Position numbers and translations under genes: made by a program. DNA of 64,000 nucleotides from Gammaproteobacteria bacterium (GTDB lineage Bacteria > Gemmatimonadota > Gemmatimonadetes > Longimicrobiales > Gaopeijiaceae). Where the stretch lies: the NCBI GenBank assembly GCA_028819075.1, contig JAPPMM010000019.1:1-64000 (forward strand). The letters are read 5' to 3'. Of this stretch, positions 9,162-19,587 are shown piece after piece. The number at the start of each line of letters is the position of its first letter. The first letter of the stretch is position 1. The notes beneath the pieces are model-generated. The model saw nothing but the letters and a program-made list of their open reading frames with translations. It was not told the DNA's origin and did not search any database.

Positions 9162-9175
9162 CCTTGCATGCAAGG
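9162..9175. promoter_or_regulatory. 14-bp perfect palindrome CCTTGCATGCAAGG
   Basis: Perfect palindrome in the 261-bp region (9006-9266) between the divergent DUF4384 and DUF58 genes, an operator-like position for a dimeric regulator serving either gene. I saw nothing else clear in this gap, and no convincing -35/-10 pair. Confidence 0.35.
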
Positions 9176-9266
9176 GCCGGCGGCGGCACCTGCCATACCC
9201 TGGAGCCAAAGAGCGGAACCCGGGCGGGCATGGCATCCTCTCCCACGGTTTTCTAGACTACCCACC

Positions 9267-10220
9267 ATGAACGAACCCAACACGTCCGCACCTGACCCCC
9301 GCCTCGGGACCGCCCCGGGCCGGCGGCGCGCCGACCTGATGGACCCGGTGGCGCTGTCGGAGGTCGGCGGCCTCGAGTTCATCGCGCGCGAGGTCGTGGA
9401 GGGATTCTACATGGGGCTGCACCGTTCGCCGCACCGCGGGTTCTCCGCGGAGTTCGCGGAGCATCGGGCGTATCAGGCCGGCGATGACCTGCGCTACATC
9501 GACTGGCGCATGTACGGCCGCTCGGACCGATTCTACGTGAAGCAGTTCGAAGAGGAGACCAACCTTCGCGCATACCTTCTGCTCGACAACAGCCTCTCGA
9601 TGGCATGGACTTCGCAGCCGGGCACGCTGGCCACCAAGTCGTGGTACGCGAAACACCTCCTGGCATGCATCGCGCTTCTACTCCTGGGTCAGGGGGATCT
9701 GGTCGGCTTCGCGTCCTTCCACCACGAGATCCAGGCCCGGCTCGGACCCAGCGGAGGACGCAAGCAGTGGCACGAGGTCATCCGGCGCGTCTCTCCGCTG
9801 GAGCCCACGGGCCTGACCTCCGCGCATTCTGCGTTGCGTGACATCGCCGGACGCCTGCGCCGCCGGGGCCTGATCGTGCTGTTGTCCGATCTGTTGATCG
9901 ACCCCGAGGAGACCCGGCTGGCGCTGCGCTATCTCAAGCACTACGGGCACGAAGTGCTCGTCTTCCACATTCTGGATCCGGGCGAGCGCGAGCTGCCTCC
10001 CGCGGGCGACGTGCGCTTCTTCGATCCCGAGAGCCGCGATGAGATTCAGATCAGCGTGCCGGACATGCGCCGCGAGTACCGGGAGGCCGTGGATAGCGCG
10101 ATCGCCGAGTGGGAGCGCGCCACCCGGCCCTACGGGATCGACTACTGCATGATCGAGACGAGCCAGCCGTTCTCGCTCGCCCTGAGGACGTATCTGCGCA
10201 AGCGGCAGAGACTGGGATAG
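9267..10220 (+). CDS. DUF58 domain-containing protein
   Basis: 317-aa cytoplasmic protein of the DUF58 family, usually found with MoxR ATPases and BatA-type von Willebrand factor A proteins. Diagnostic motifs are SAEFAEHRAYQAGDDLRYID at residues 55-75 and LLLDNSLSMAW, a VWA metal-site (DxSxS) motif. ATG 9267 is used because the region upstream in this frame does not look like coding sequence. The BatA-like gene follows after 12 bases. No MoxR ATPase is present in the window, although it normally accompanies this pair. The biochemical role is unknown; metal-dependent complex assembly or envelope stress is the usual suggestion for the family. Confidence 0.92.
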   Translation: MNEPNTSAPDPRLGTAPGRRRADLMDPVALSEVGGLEFIAREVVEGFYMGLHRSPHRGFSAEFAEHRAYQAGDDLRYIDWRMYGRSDRFYVKQFEEETNLRAYLLLDNSLSMAWTSQPGTLATKSWYAKHLLACIALLLLGQGDLVGFASFHHEIQARLGPSGGRKQWHEVIRRVSPLEPTGLTSAHSALRDIAGRLRRRGLIVLLSDLLIDPEETRLALRYLKHYGHEVLVFHILDPGERELPPAGDVRFFDPESRDEIQISVPDMRREYREAVDSAIAEWERATRPYGIDYCMIETSQPFSLALRTYLRKRQRLG

Positions 10221-10232
10221 GAGCCGGATGGC

Positions 10233-12191
10233 GTGGGCTTTCTGAACCCTCTTTTCCTGGCTGCCGCCGCGGTGGTCGCGGTCCCGCTGATTCTTCATCT
10301 CTTCCACCGCCACGAGCTCCGCCGCGTCCCGTTCCCCGCGCTGCGCTATCTGCTGCGCGCCACGCGCGATCATGCGCGCACCATTCGCATCCGACAGCTG
10401 CTGCTGCTCCTCCTCCGGGTCGCCATCTGCCTTCTGCTCGTTCTGGCGGGGAGCCGGCTCTTCTGGAGGGGCGCCGGGGGCACGCACCAGCCTACCGCGC
10501 TGGTGATCATCCTGGACAACTCGCTCAGCTCCGGGCTGGTCCAGGGAGAACAGCGCGTGCTCGATCGACTGAAGGCACTGGCCCTCGAGACCCTCGACGA
10601 AGCCGGGCCCGAGGATCGCATCTGGGTGATGAGGGCGGGAGAGCCGTGGGATGTCGCAGTTCCGGGATCTCCCGTCCAGGCGCGGGCGCGCGTTCTCGAG
10701 ACCCAGGTGAGCGGCGGACGAGGGGATCTCGCCGCCGCGATCGAGAGAGCCGGCGCCCTCGTCTCGGCGGCGCCGCTCGACGAAACCGAAATACAACTGC
10801 TGTCCGACCTGCAGGCCACGGCGTTCCCGGGCGACGCCCCCGTGGTGCTCCCCGCCGACACCCGTCTCCTGGTGTACCAGGCACCGTCCTCCGTGGAGGA
10901 CAACCGTTACCTCAGGGAGGTACTGGTGGGCGGAGGTCTCGCACCCATGACGAACGAGCGCTCCCAGGTGTCCATCGCGGTCGGGGGCAGCGGGGAAGGC
11001 GCGGATACCCTGGCGGTGCGCCTGGTCGTGGGAGGGCGCACCGTCGGCGCGACCACCATCACGGCTGGATCGGAGGCGCTGCTCAACGTGGGCCCGTTCG
11101 CAGGAGGCGCCGTGAGCGGGTACGCCGAGATCGACCCGGACGCGCTGCGCGGCGACGACCGCCGTTTTTTCTCGGTGTCGGTGCGGCCTCCAGTGGGGGT
11201 GTCGCTCCGGGGGGATGGCGGCTTTTTCCTTGAGCAGGCGATCGAGGTGCTGGCTCGGGCGGGCCGGGCGCAACGAACCGCGGACGCAGCGGCCCAGGTA
11301 CTCCTGAGCGTCGGCGGAGAAGGGTTGGACGGCCGGCCCGGCGGTTCCGCCGCAGTCGTGGTTCCGCCCTCCGACGGAGCGATGCTGCCCGCCCTCAATC
11401 GCCAACTCCTGCTGGCGGAGATCCCCTGGCGTTACGAGAGCGAGCCCGGCGCCGGCGAGATCGGGGTGGCCGACAACCGCCTGCCGGTCGCCCTCGACGA
11501 GGTGCGCATCGTCCGCCGCTATCGCCTGGTCGCCAACGGCGAGGAAGCGGCGGGTGTGGTCCAGGCCACCCTCGACTCGGGCGAGCCCTGGATCGTGACC
11601 GGCAGCGCGCCGGGCGGACCCTATCTGCTGCTCGGCTCCCCGGTGGACGCAGAGGCCACCAGCCTGGCCGTGTCCGCCCCCATGCTGCCGCTGGTCGAAT
11701 GGATGGTGTCGCGCTGGCCGTTCCAGAGCGACGGCAGGTCGTTCACCGTCGGGGATGTCCTGCCGATTCCGGCCGGAGTCGACGCCGTTGCCGATGCCGC
11801 CGGCGCGCGGACGCCGGCCGGCCCGGGGGCCCAGGTTGTCGCGCGCGCTCCGGGGCTCCATCGCCTTCTGGCCGGCGACTCCCTCGTGCGGCAGGTCGCG
11901 GTCAACCCGCCCGCGGCGGAATCGATCCTGGAGCCGATCGCGGAGAGCGCCCTCGACGGGGTTCTGGGGGACGACTACGACCGGGCCGACGCCTCGTCCT
12001 GGCGGCGCCTGGTCTTCGCCAGCCGGCAGGGCACCGAGGTATGGCGCTGGCTCCTCGTCGCCGCACTGGTGCTGCTGCTCCTGGAATCCCGGGTTGCCGC
12101 CACCGGCCGGCGTACCAGCTCCTCGGGCGGCGGCGCCATGTCGGGCTCCCGCGGCCCGTCCGCTTCCGGCCCTCTTCCGCGAACCGGATGA
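10233..12191 (+). CDS. BatA-like membrane protein with von Willebrand factor A domain
   Basis: 652-aa membrane protein. It opens with the BatA N-terminal region (GTG start, MGFLNPLFLAAAAVVAVPLI, a transmembrane helix, then LHLFHRHELRRVPFPALRYL) and a second hydrophobic helix near residues 50-70. A VWA-type domain follows, with LVIILDNSLSSG carrying the DxSxS metal site. The extracytoplasmic middle is long, and a final transmembrane helix (WRWLLVAALVLLLLES) lies near residue 615. Its stop overlaps the mfd start (ATGA at 12188-12191). It presumably works with the DUF58 protein encoded just upstream. GTG 10233 keeps the family N-terminus intact. Confidence 0.85.
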   Translation: MGFLNPLFLAAAAVVAVPLILHLFHRHELRRVPFPALRYLLRATRDHARTIRIRQLLLLLLRVAICLLLVLAGSRLFWRGAGGTHQPTALVIILDNSLSSGLVQGEQRVLDRLKALALETLDEAGPEDRIWVMRAGEPWDVAVPGSPVQARARVLETQVSGGRGDLAAAIERAGALVSAAPLDETEIQLLSDLQATAFPGDAPVVLPADTRLLVYQAPSSVEDNRYLREVLVGGGLAPMTNERSQVSIAVGGSGEGADTLAVRLVVGGRTVGATTITAGSEALLNVGPFAGGAVSGYAEIDPDALRGDDRRFFSVSVRPPVGVSLRGDGGFFLEQAIEVLARAGRAQRTADAAAQVLLSVGGEGLDGRPGGSAAVVVPPSDGAMLPALNRQLLLAEIPWRYESEPGAGEIGVADNRLPVALDEVRIVRRYRLVANGEEAAGVVQATLDSGEPWIVTGSAPGGPYLLLGSPVDAEATSLAVSAPMLPLVEWMVSRWPFQSDGRSFTVGDVLPIPAGVDAVADAAGARTPAGPGAQVVARAPGLHRLLAGDSLVRQVAVNPPAAESILEPIAESALDGVLGDDYDRADASSWRRLVFASRQGTEVWRWLLVAALVLLLLESRVAATGRRTSSSGGGAMSGSRGPSASGPLPRTG

Positions 12192-15100
12192 ACGCGCGCG
12201 AGAACGCCATTCTCGACCTGATCGAGGCAACCGGGCCCTTCCGGTCCCTTCGAGCACGCCTCCCGAACGCCGGCCACGAGTTGTCCCTCGGCGGCGCGTG
12301 CGGATCACTGGGACATGCCGTGCTGGCCGCTCTGGTCCGTGCTACGCGAGATCGCGTGGTCGTGCTTCTCGCTCCGTCGCCGGACAGGGCGGTCGCCGCC
12401 GAGGCGGACCTGGAGGCCCTCGTGGGCCCGGATGCCGTGGCCGCCTACCCCCAGCGCGAGTCTCTTCCCTACGAGAGCGACGACTTCCACATCGAGATCG
12501 AGGGGCGCCGGGTCGAGGCGGTGGAAGCCGTGTTCGGCAACCGCTGCCGCCTGCTGGTGACCACGCTGCGCGCGCTCCAGGAGCGAGGCTCCTTCCCCAC
12601 CCGCCTCACCCACCTGCACCTCACCCTGCGGACGGGCGCCGAGGTCGGGCTCACCGCTCTGGCGGAGCAACTCCGGGAGCGCGGTTTCCACAAGGCTCCG
12701 CTGGTGGAGGAAGTCGGTCAGTTCGCGGTGCGCGGGGGCATAGTGGACGTCTTCTCCTTCGGTTCCCCCGACCCGGTGCGCGTCGAGTTCATGGGTGACG
12801 AAATCGTTTCCATGCGCCGCTTCGACATCCTGGACCAGCGGTCCAGGGGGTCGGTCGCCGAGGTGCGCCTGCTCCCGGTCAGGCTGGGCGACGGCGGAGG
12901 TCCGGACGCGCCCGGCGCGCCCCGCTCCCTGCTCGACCTGCTGCCGTCGGACACGCTGGTGGCGCGCTGGGCGGGCCACGACCTGAAGGCCTCCGCGGAG
13001 CACACATGGACGGAGGTGGAGCGCCGCCACGCCGAAGCCGTCGCGGGCGGAGACGAGCCCCCCCCGCCGGACACCGTCTGTCTTCGGCCCCGGGACCTGC
13101 TGGAGCGGCTGGCCGCCCTCCCCCGGCTGGTCGTCTCCCCTGCCGCGGGTGGCGAGATTCTCTTCGGCTCGGAGGCGCCGCCGGTCATCTCCCGTGACAT
13201 GAAGCGGTTGAAGGAAGTGCTGCGGGCCGGCGCCGCCCGCGGCGACCGAACCCTCATCCTCTGCGACAACGAGGGGCAGATTCAGCGCCTGGAGGAGATT
13301 CTGGGCGGGCAGACGCGCCTTCCGGCGGGCGCCCAGCTCGCCGTGGGGGCGCTGGACGGGGGATTCATCCTGAACGACTCGGCCCCGCGCCTGCGCGTCC
13401 TCACCGACCATGAGATCTTCCTGCGCACGCGACGCATTCGCCGGCGGCGCCGCTTTCGCGGCTCCGCTTCGCTCGAGAGCGTCGCGCAGCTCACCCCGGG
13501 GGACGCGGTCGTGCACATGGACCACGGCATCGGCCGCTTTCGCGGGCTGGAGCATGTCACCATCGGTGGCGAGGAGATCGAGTCGATTCTGATCGAGTAC
13601 GCGGGGGCGGAGTACCTGCGCGTGCCCGTGTACCGGCTCGACCTGCTGGAGCGGTGGGTCGGCGGCACGGAGGGGGCGAAGCCTCCGCCGGTGCACCGCA
13701 TCGGCGGGAAGCGCTGGAAGAATCTGCGCGCCCGCACCGAGCAGGCCATCCGCAAGGTCGCCACCGAACTCCTCGAGCTCTACGCCCGCCGCGAGATGGC
13801 TCAAGGGCACGCTTTCGCGCCCGACACCCGCTGGCAGAGGGAAATGGAATCGTCGTTCCTCTACGAGGACACGCGCGATCAGCGGCGCGTGGTGGAAGAC
13901 ATCAAGCGGGACATGGAGGCGGCCACGCCCATGGACCGGCTGGTCTGCGGAGACGTGGGATACGGCAAGACCGAGGTGGCGATTCGCGCCGCCTTCAAGG
14001 CAGTCCAGGACGGCAGGCAGGTCGCCGTGCTCGCGCCCACCACCGTGCTGGTCGAGCAGCACGCGCGCACCTTCGGAGAGCGTCTCGCCGACTACCCGGT
14101 GACCATCGGGGCGCTCAACCGATTCCGGAGCCCGAAGGAGACCACCCGCCTGCTGGGGGAGTTGCGCCGCGGGACCCTCGACATCGCCATCGGCACCCAC
14201 CGCCTGCTCTCCAAGGACGTCGTCTTCCGTGACCTCGGCCTCCTCGTCGTCGACGAAGAGCAGCGCTTCGGAGTCCGTCACAAGGAGCGTCTGAAGCGGC
14301 TGCGGGCCTCGGTCGACGTGCTCACCCTCACGGCGACGCCCATTCCGCGCACCCTTCAGCTCTCCCTCGCCGGCCTGCGCAACCTGTCGCTGATCCGGAC
14401 TCCGCCCCGCGACCGGGTCCCCATCACCACCCATGTCATTCCGTGGAACGACCACATCCTGTACGACGGCCTGTGGCGGGAGCTCGACCGGGGCGGCCAG
14501 GTCTTCTTCCTCCACAACCGCGTTCAGACCATCCACAGCACGGCCGAGAAGGTGCGCGCGCTGGCGCCCGGCGCGGCCGTCGCCGTCGCCCACGGCCAGA
14601 TGGGCGGCCGGCAGCTCGACCAGGTGATGCTCGGTTTCGTGAACGGTGACGTGGACGTTCTGGTCTGCACCGCCATCATCGAGAACGGCCTGGACGTTCC
14701 CAACGCCAACACCCTGATCGTCGACCGCGCCGACCGCTTCGGGCTCGCGCAGCTCTACCAGATCCGTGGCCGGGTCGGGCGCTCCGACCGACACGCGCAC
14801 TGCTACCTGGTCGTCCCCGACGGCGTTTCCAGGGACGCCATGCGGCGCGTGCGCGTGCTCGAGCGCCACACCGACCTGGGGAGCGGCTACGCCGTGGCGA
14901 TGCGCGACCTGGAGATGCGCGGCGCCGGCAACCTGCTCGGCGAGGACCAGTCGGGATACGCGCAGGCGGTCGGCGTCGACACCTACATGCGCCTTCTGCG
15001 CAAGACCGTGGAGCGCATGAAGCGGGGACGGACCGACCAGCCCGCACCGCGCGATCCCGAGATCTCGCTCGCGGGATCGGCCTACCTGCCGGACAGCTAC

Positions 15101-15505
15101 GTCCCCGAGTCCGGACAGAAGCTCCACCTCTACCGCCGACTGTCGCGCATCACGACCAAGACCGGACTCGACGAGTTCGCCGCGGAGTTGCGCGACCGCT
15201 TCGGGACGCTGCCTCCGCCGGCCGACCGCCTGCTCGACGGCCACGTGCTGCGCCTCCTCGGCCGCAAGATCGGCCTCCAGCGCATCATGGTGCGCGGACG
15301 CCGCGCGCGCCTCACCTTCCGGGACGACATGGTGCCCCGGCTCGCCGCCCTGGAGGAACCGCTTCGGGACCGATTGATCGCCGTGGAGGTACGCAGGATG
15401 TCGCCCCTCTCGCTGGTCCTCCGCCAGGAGGGCGCGGACCCGCTGACCGCCACGCTGATCCGGGCGCTGGACCGGCTGTCGGCGAACCGCGCCCGGGCGG
15501 CCTGA
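12188..15505 (+). CDS. mfd: Transcription-repair coupling factor Mfd
   Basis: 1105-aa ATP-dependent translocase that removes stalled RNA polymerase from damaged DNA and recruits UvrA. Domains run in order: a UvrB-like N-terminal region (QRESLPYESDDFHIEIEGRR), the RNA-polymerase-interacting domain (GDAVVHMDHGIGRFRG, about residue 440), then the RecG-like motor with Walker A GDVGYGKTEV, the DEEQRFG box, TATPIPRTLQ and the Mfd/RecG motifs GRVGRSDRHAHCYL and EMRGAGNLLGEDQSG. A C-terminal TRCF domain ends near the stop. Length is close to E. coli Mfd (1148 aa). It is coupled to the BatA-like gene by a 4-base overlap, an uncommon neighbour. Confidence 0.98.
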   Translation: MNARENAILDLIEATGPFRSLRARLPNAGHELSLGGACGSLGHAVLAALVRATRDRVVVLLAPSPDRAVAAEADLEALVGPDAVAAYPQRESLPYESDDFHIEIEGRRVEAVEAVFGNRCRLLVTTLRALQERGSFPTRLTHLHLTLRTGAEVGLTALAEQLRERGFHKAPLVEEVGQFAVRGGIVDVFSFGSPDPVRVEFMGDEIVSMRRFDILDQRSRGSVAEVRLLPVRLGDGGGPDAPGAPRSLLDLLPSDTLVARWAGHDLKASAEHTWTEVERRHAEAVAGGDEPPPPDTVCLRPRDLLERLAALPRLVVSPAAGGEILFGSEAPPVISRDMKRLKEVLRAGAARGDRTLILCDNEGQIQRLEEILGGQTRLPAGAQLAVGALDGGFILNDSAPRLRVLTDHEIFLRTRRIRRRRRFRGSASLESVAQLTPGDAVVHMDHGIGRFRGLEHVTIGGEEIESILIEYAGAEYLRVPVYRLDLLERWVGGTEGAKPPPVHRIGGKRWKNLRARTEQAIRKVATELLELYARREMAQGHAFAPDTRWQREMESSFLYEDTRDQRRVVEDIKRDMEAATPMDRLVCGDVGYGKTEVAIRAAFKAVQDGRQVAVLAPTTVLVEQHARTFGERLADYPVTIGALNRFRSPKETTRLLGELRRGTLDIAIGTHRLLSKDVVFRDLGLLVVDEEQRFGVRHKERLKRLRASVDVLTLTATPIPRTLQLSLAGLRNLSLIRTPPRDRVPITTHVIPWNDHILYDGLWRELDRGGQVFFLHNRVQTIHSTAEKVRALAPGAAVAVAHGQMGGRQLDQVMLGFVNGDVDVLVCTAIIENGLDVPNANTLIVDRADRFGLAQLYQIRGRVGRSDRHAHCYLVVPDGVSRDAMRRVRVLERHTDLGSGYAVAMRDLEMRGAGNLLGEDQSGYAQAVGVDTYMRLLRKTVERMKRGRTDQPAPRDPEISLAGSAYLPDSYVPESGQKLHLYRRLSRITTKTGLDEFAAELRDRFGTLPPPADRLLDGHVLRLLGRKIGLQRIMVRGRRARLTFRDDMVPRLAALEEPLRDRLIAVEVRRMSPLSLVLRQEGADPLTATLIRALDRLSANRARAA

Positions 15506-15584
15506 CCCGACGCCGGGATCTCAGCGAGCGAGCGCCGGGGAATCGCGGTACTATGCACGCAGGCATGACCATCGGGAGTGAAAC

Positions 15585-17042
15585 ATGAAGGTTCCTGTAC
15601 ACGGCATCCCACGGATCCCCGGCATCGTCTGCCTCGCGGCGCTCGCCGCGCTCGGCGGGTGTGGCGATTCCGCGCCGGGCGACGAAATCGTCGCGCGCGC
15701 CGCCGGCTACGAGCTGTCCGTGGACCAGACCGCCGATCTGCTCGCGCGCCAGGCGCAACTTCCCGACCAGGCCGACGTGGTGGAGGCGATCGCCAGCCTG
15801 TGGATCGACTACACCCTGTTCGCCGTCGCCGCTCTGGAGGACTCGACCTTCCAGCACATCGACCTGCTCCCGCTGGTCCGTCAGGAGATCGAACAGGAGC
15901 TGGTGGCGCGCCTGCGCGAGCGCGTGATCCAGGTGGACACCGCATTCACCGAAGAGCAGTTGCGACAGATCTACGAGGAGCAGGCGGCGGGGGTGGAACT
16001 GCGTGCGCGCCATATCCTCCTTTCGCTCGACCCGGGGGCGGACGCCGCCACCGCCGACAGCGTAATGGAGTTCGCCGGCGGCCTGCGCGAGAGGATCCTG
16101 GCGGGAGAGGACTTCGCGGCCCTGGCCGGAGAGTTCAGCCAGGACCCGGGAACCGCGACCCAGGGCGGAGACCTGGGATCCTTCCGGCGCGGCCAGATGG
16201 TTCCGGCCTTCGACTCCGCGGCGTTCGCTCTGGCGCCCGGCGAGGTGAGCGATCCCGTGCGCACGGGCTTCGGAGTCCACATCCTGCGGGTCGACGAGCG
16301 GACCCAGATCCCGTTCGAGGAAGCGCGCCCCCAGTTCGAGCCACAGCTCAAGCTCGGCCTGGTCAGCCAGGCCGAGGAAGCCTACCTGGGGCGCGTCTTG
16401 AGCCGCGCCGAAATGGAACCGGTAGACGGGGGCGCCGACATCGCCCGTCAGCTGGCCGCGCGTCCCAGCCAGCGCCTCAGCCGCCGGGCCGCGGCCCGTG
16501 AGCTCTTCCGCTTCGAGGGGGGCGCGTACACGGCGTCGGACTTCCACCGCTTCCTGAACGAACAGGGACCTCCCTTCCGCGCGCAGGTGCGCAACGCGAC
16601 CGATGACCAGCTGACCGGGCTGCTCGGAAACCTCGCCCAGAGCAAGGTCCTGGTGAACGAGGCGGAGCAGGCCGGCATCTCGCTCAGCGTTGTCGAGCAG
16701 GATTCGCTGCTCATGGTCGCCCGCACCCGCTTCACGCGCGCGGCGCGCGACCTGGAACTGACCAGCCTGACGCCGGCCGAAGGAGAATCCGCGCGGGACG
16801 CCGTCGAGGCCATCGTGCGTCGCGTCATGCAGCGCATCGTCGACGGAGACGAGAACATTCCGGCTCTCGGACATCTCTCGTTCGCGCTGCGGGAGGAATA
16901 CCGGGCCGACGTGTTCGAGAACAGCTTCACCGCGGTGACCCAGCGCACCAGCGAGTTCAGGGTGATCCGGGGCCGCTCCCAGCCGATCCAGCCCCCGGAC
17001 TCGCCGGTTGTGGCTCCCAACGCACCGCCGCCCGGCGATTGA
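15585..17042 (+). CDS. Parvulin-type peptidyl-prolyl isomerase lipoprotein
   Basis: 485-aa exported lipoprotein; the signal peptide ends at the lipobox ALGGC (Cys 26). A PpiC/parvulin rotamase domain occupies about residues 140-245 ([13 protein letters not shown], then [17 protein letters not shown] and [10 protein letters not shown]). The rest, about 30-135 and 250-460, is helical like SurA or PrsA chaperone arms. It probably assists folding of outer-membrane or periplasmic proteins. GGGAG lies 7 bases upstream of the ATG. A second parvulin gene follows directly, and the two likely form a periplasmic folding unit. Confidence 0.92.
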   Translation: MKVPVHGIPRIPGIVCLAALAALGGCGDSAPGDEIVARAAGYELSVDQTADLLARQAQLPDQADVVEAIASLWIDYTLFAVAALEDSTFQHIDLLPLVRQEIEQELVARLRERVIQVDTAFTEEQLRQIYEEQAAGVELRARHILLSLDPGADAATADSVMEFAGGLRERILAGEDFAALAGEFSQDPGTATQGGDLGSFRRGQMVPAFDSAAFALAPGEVSDPVRTGFGVHILRVDERTQIPFEEARPQFEPQLKLGLVSQAEEAYLGRVLSRAEMEPVDGGADIARQLAARPSQRLSRRAAARELFRFEGGAYTASDFHRFLNEQGPPFRAQVRNATDDQLTGLLGNLAQSKVLVNEAEQAGISLSVVEQDSLLMVARTRFTRAARDLELTSLTPAEGESARDAVEAIVRRVMQRIVDGDENIPALGHLSFALREEYRADVFENSFTAVTQRTSEFRVIRGRSQPIQPPDSPVVAPNAPPPGD

Positions 17043-17194
17043 AGGCGATGCCCGCGCAGGTGTCCCGGCGACCTCCGGATCCCGCGGCCGCGCGCTCCGG
17101 AACCCGTCGCCAGCACGGGGTTTACACGGGATCGAAGCCCGGATGCGCATTCCGCCCCCCGCTCCATCCCTCCATATCCGCAGGTCCAAACGGC

Positions 17195-18541
17195 ATGGCG
17201 AAGTCTCTTCTTGCGATCCCTGGCAGACTTTCCTCGCGGCATCTCCTCATCCTCGCACTGCTACTGTGCGCCGCCCCGGCGCGGGCACAGCAGCCGGGGA
17301 GCCTCCCGGAAGTCGTCGACGGCGTCGTGGCGATCGCCGGCGACTCGGTGATTCTGCGATCCGAGGTGCAGGAACGCCTGCTCCAGATGCGTGCCAGCGG
17401 CGCGCCCATGCCCGAAGATCCGGCGGGCATCATGCAGCTCCAGGATGAAATCGTCGAATCCCTCATCAACGAGCAGCTTCTCCTGCAGGCAGCCGAGAGC
17501 GACACCACCATCGTCGTATCCGACGAGGAACTGGAGGTCATCGTCCAGCAGGACCTGGACGAGCGCATGCGCAACGTGGGAGGAATGGGGCAGATGGTGG
17601 CCCTTCTCAGCGAGCAGGGCCTGAACCTGATCAGCTACCGCGAGATGCTGAAGGAGCAGGCGCGCCGGCAGCGCCTGCAGTCGCTCTGGGTGGGCAGGAG
17701 ACGCGCGGACATCGGTCCCATCGTGGTGACCGAAGGAGAGGTGCGCGCGTTCATCGACGCACAGCGCGATCAGCTTCCCAAACGCCCCGCCTCCATCATC
17801 TTCCGCCAGGTCCTCGTGCGCTCGGAGCCATCCGATTCCACCCGCGAGGCGGCCAGGCTGGAGGCCGAGCGCCTGCTGGGGCTCATCAACGAGGGAGAGG
17901 ACTTCGAGGAACTTGCGCGCCGGTATTCCCGGGACCCGTCGAGCGCGGCGCAGGGCGGTGACCTCGGGTGGTTCCCGCGCGGACGCATGGTGCGTGAGTT
18001 CGAGGATGCCGCCTTCGGGATGTTCCAGGAGGGTCAGGTGAGCGACGTGGTCGAGACCGACTTCGGCGCGCACATCATCCGCGTCGACCGCATAAGCCTC
18101 GGGGAGCGGAGGGCGCGGCACATCCTCATCACCGCGGAAACCAACGCGGCGGACGAGGCGGCGGCGCAGGTGTTGGCCGGCGAGATTCTCGAGCGGGCGC
18201 GGGCCGGCGAGTCCATGAGGGCGCTTCACGAGGAGTACGGTTACAAGGCCCAGCCGCCTCTGGATTCGCTCCAGATCTTCACCCCCCAGCTCGGCTCGCT
18301 CCCCCCGGGATACGTGGCCGAGATCGGATCCGCGGCGGACGGGGACGTGGTCGGCCCCATCGAGTTCGACGACCGGGGCAAGGTGTTTGCCGTGGTCAAG
18401 GTTCTCGAGACGCGGCCCGAGGGCGACTACACCTACGACGATCTGCGGACCCGCGTGGAGGATCAGCTGCGCGAGACGAAGGTGCTCGACGAGATCATCG
18501 AAGAGCTGCGCGCGCGGGCGCATGTCGAGCTTCGCCCATGA
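17195..18541 (+). CDS. SurA-like periplasmic chaperone / peptidyl-prolyl isomerase
   Basis: 448-aa protein with a Sec signal peptide ([15 protein letters not shown]). A SurA N-terminal chaperone region follows ([20 protein letters not shown], then [14 protein letters not shown]). Two parvulin domains follow: a canonical one at about residues 190-300 ([13 protein letters not shown], then [17 protein letters not shown] and [10 protein letters not shown]) and a weaker one at about 305-410 ([14 protein letters not shown]). This matches SurA, which escorts outer-membrane proteins to the BAM complex. ATG 17195 is preferred over an upstream TTG at 17039 because it begins at the signal peptide. A 152-bp gap separates it from the preceding parvulin gene. 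Confidence 0.92.
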   Translation: MAKSLLAIPGRLSSRHLLILALLLCAAPARAQQPGSLPEVVDGVVAIAGDSVILRSEVQERLLQMRASGAPMPEDPAGIMQLQDEIVESLINEQLLLQAAESDTTIVVSDEELEVIVQQDLDERMRNVGGMGQMVALLSEQGLNLISYREMLKEQARRQRLQSLWVGRRRADIGPIVVTEGEVRAFIDAQRDQLPKRPASIIFRQVLVRSEPSDSTREAARLEAERLLGLINEGEDFEELARRYSRDPSSAAQGGDLGWFPRGRMVREFEDAAFGMFQEGQVSDVVETDFGAHIIRVDRISLGERRARHILITAETNAADEAAAQVLAGEILERARAGESMRALHEEYGYKAQPPLDSLQIFTPQLGSLPPGYVAEIGSAADGDVVGPIEFDDRGKVFAVVKVLETRPEGDYTYDDLRTRVEDQLRETKVLDEIIEELRARAHVELRP

Positions 18542-18560
18542 GCGGCTCCGCCTGAGCTTC

Positions 18561-18577
18561 CGCTGCGTAGCGCAGCG
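18561..18577. other. Short inverted repeat CGCTGCG-TAG-CGCAGCG
   Basis: Perfect 7-bp stem with a 3-base loop in the 44 bp between the SurA-like gene and pdxA. No T-tract follows and the loop is very short, so it may be an attenuator, a decayed repeat or chance. Confidence 0.3.
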
Positions 18578-18585
18578 CGACTGAC

Positions 18586-19587
18586 GTGACGTCGCTTGCC
18601 CCCGCCCCGCGCGCACGACTCGCCGTGACCCTCGGCGACCCGCGCGGCATCGGACCCGAGGTGATGTCGGTGGCTGCCCGCCGTTTCGTGGAGGAAGACC
18701 CGGGCACCGAGTTGCTGGTGCTGGGACCGGCGGGCGCGGACCCGGGTGTGGGCGAATACCACTCCATGGGGAAGTGGGACGGCACCGAGCTGAGCGCGGG
18801 ACAAGTGTCGCTTGCGGCGCTGGAGACGGGGGTCGAACTCGCGATGGAGGGTGCCGTGGCCGGGATCGTGACCGGACCGGTGCACAAACCCGCGCTGCAG
18901 GCGGCCGGGAGCCGCCACCCGGGCCAGACCGAGCTGCTGGAGGCGCTCGCCGGGGCGGACGAGTCCGGAATGCTCATGTGTGCCGAGCGGACGCGCCTGG
19001 GAGCTCCCCTGCGTGTCCTGCTGGCCACACGGCACATCGCGCTGGCGCAGGTCGCCGCGCACGTGACGGTAGACGTGCTGGTACGGCAGGCCCGCCTTCT
19101 GGTCGCGGGGCTGCGAACGGACTGGGCCATCGCCGAGCCGCGCGTCGCGCTGTGCGCCCTCAACCCCCACGCCTCCGATGGCGGCCTCTTCGGCGACGAG
19201 GAGGAGCGGGTGTACGCGCCCGCGCTCGAGGCGCTCGCGCGGAAAGCCGGAAGGGTGGCCGGCCCCCTCCCCGCCGACACCGTGTTCGTGCGCGCCCTGC
19301 GGGGCGAGTTCGACGCGGTCGTCGCCCCCTATCACGATGTGGCCATGGCAGCCCTCAAGACGGTCTCCTTCGGCACCGGGGTCAACGTCACCCTTGGGCT
19401 GCCCTTCGTGCGCACCTCCCCCGACCACGGCACCGCCTTCGACATTGCCGGCCGGGGAGTGGCGGACGCCACCTCCGCGCTGGAGGCGTTGCGGCTTGCG
19501 ACCCGCGTCGCCGCCAACCGGGCGACCACCTCCCGCGGTGCCGCAGCGCCCGCAGGCCCATCCGCGGCGCCCTCCGCGACCCTGTGA
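18586..19587 (+). CDS. pdxA: 4-hydroxythreonine-4-phosphate dehydrogenase PdxA
   Basis: 333-aa enzyme of the DXP-dependent vitamin B6 pathway. It oxidises 4-phosphohydroxy-L-threonine with NAD(P); the product is used by PdxJ. Family motifs are all present: VTLGDPRGIGPEV at the N-terminus, TGPVHKPALQ, GQTELLEAL, ALNPHASDGGLFGDEE, and the metal and substrate site YHDVAMAALKTVSFGTGVN followed by TSPDHGTAFDIAGRG. Translation starts at GTG 18586. Its stop overlaps the start of the delta prime gene (GTGA at 19584-19587). No other B6 gene is seen here. Confidence 0.96.
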   Translation: MTSLAPAPRARLAVTLGDPRGIGPEVMSVAARRFVEEDPGTELLVLGPAGADPGVGEYHSMGKWDGTELSAGQVSLAALETGVELAMEGAVAGIVTGPVHKPALQAAGSRHPGQTELLEALAGADESGMLMCAERTRLGAPLRVLLATRHIALAQVAAHVTVDVLVRQARLLVAGLRTDWAIAEPRVALCALNPHASDGGLFGDEEERVYAPALEALARKAGRVAGPLPADTVFVRALRGEFDAVVAPYHDVAMAALKTVSFGTGVNVTLGLPFVRTSPDHGTAFDIAGRGVADATSALEALRLATRVAANRATTSRGAAAPAGPSAAPSATL

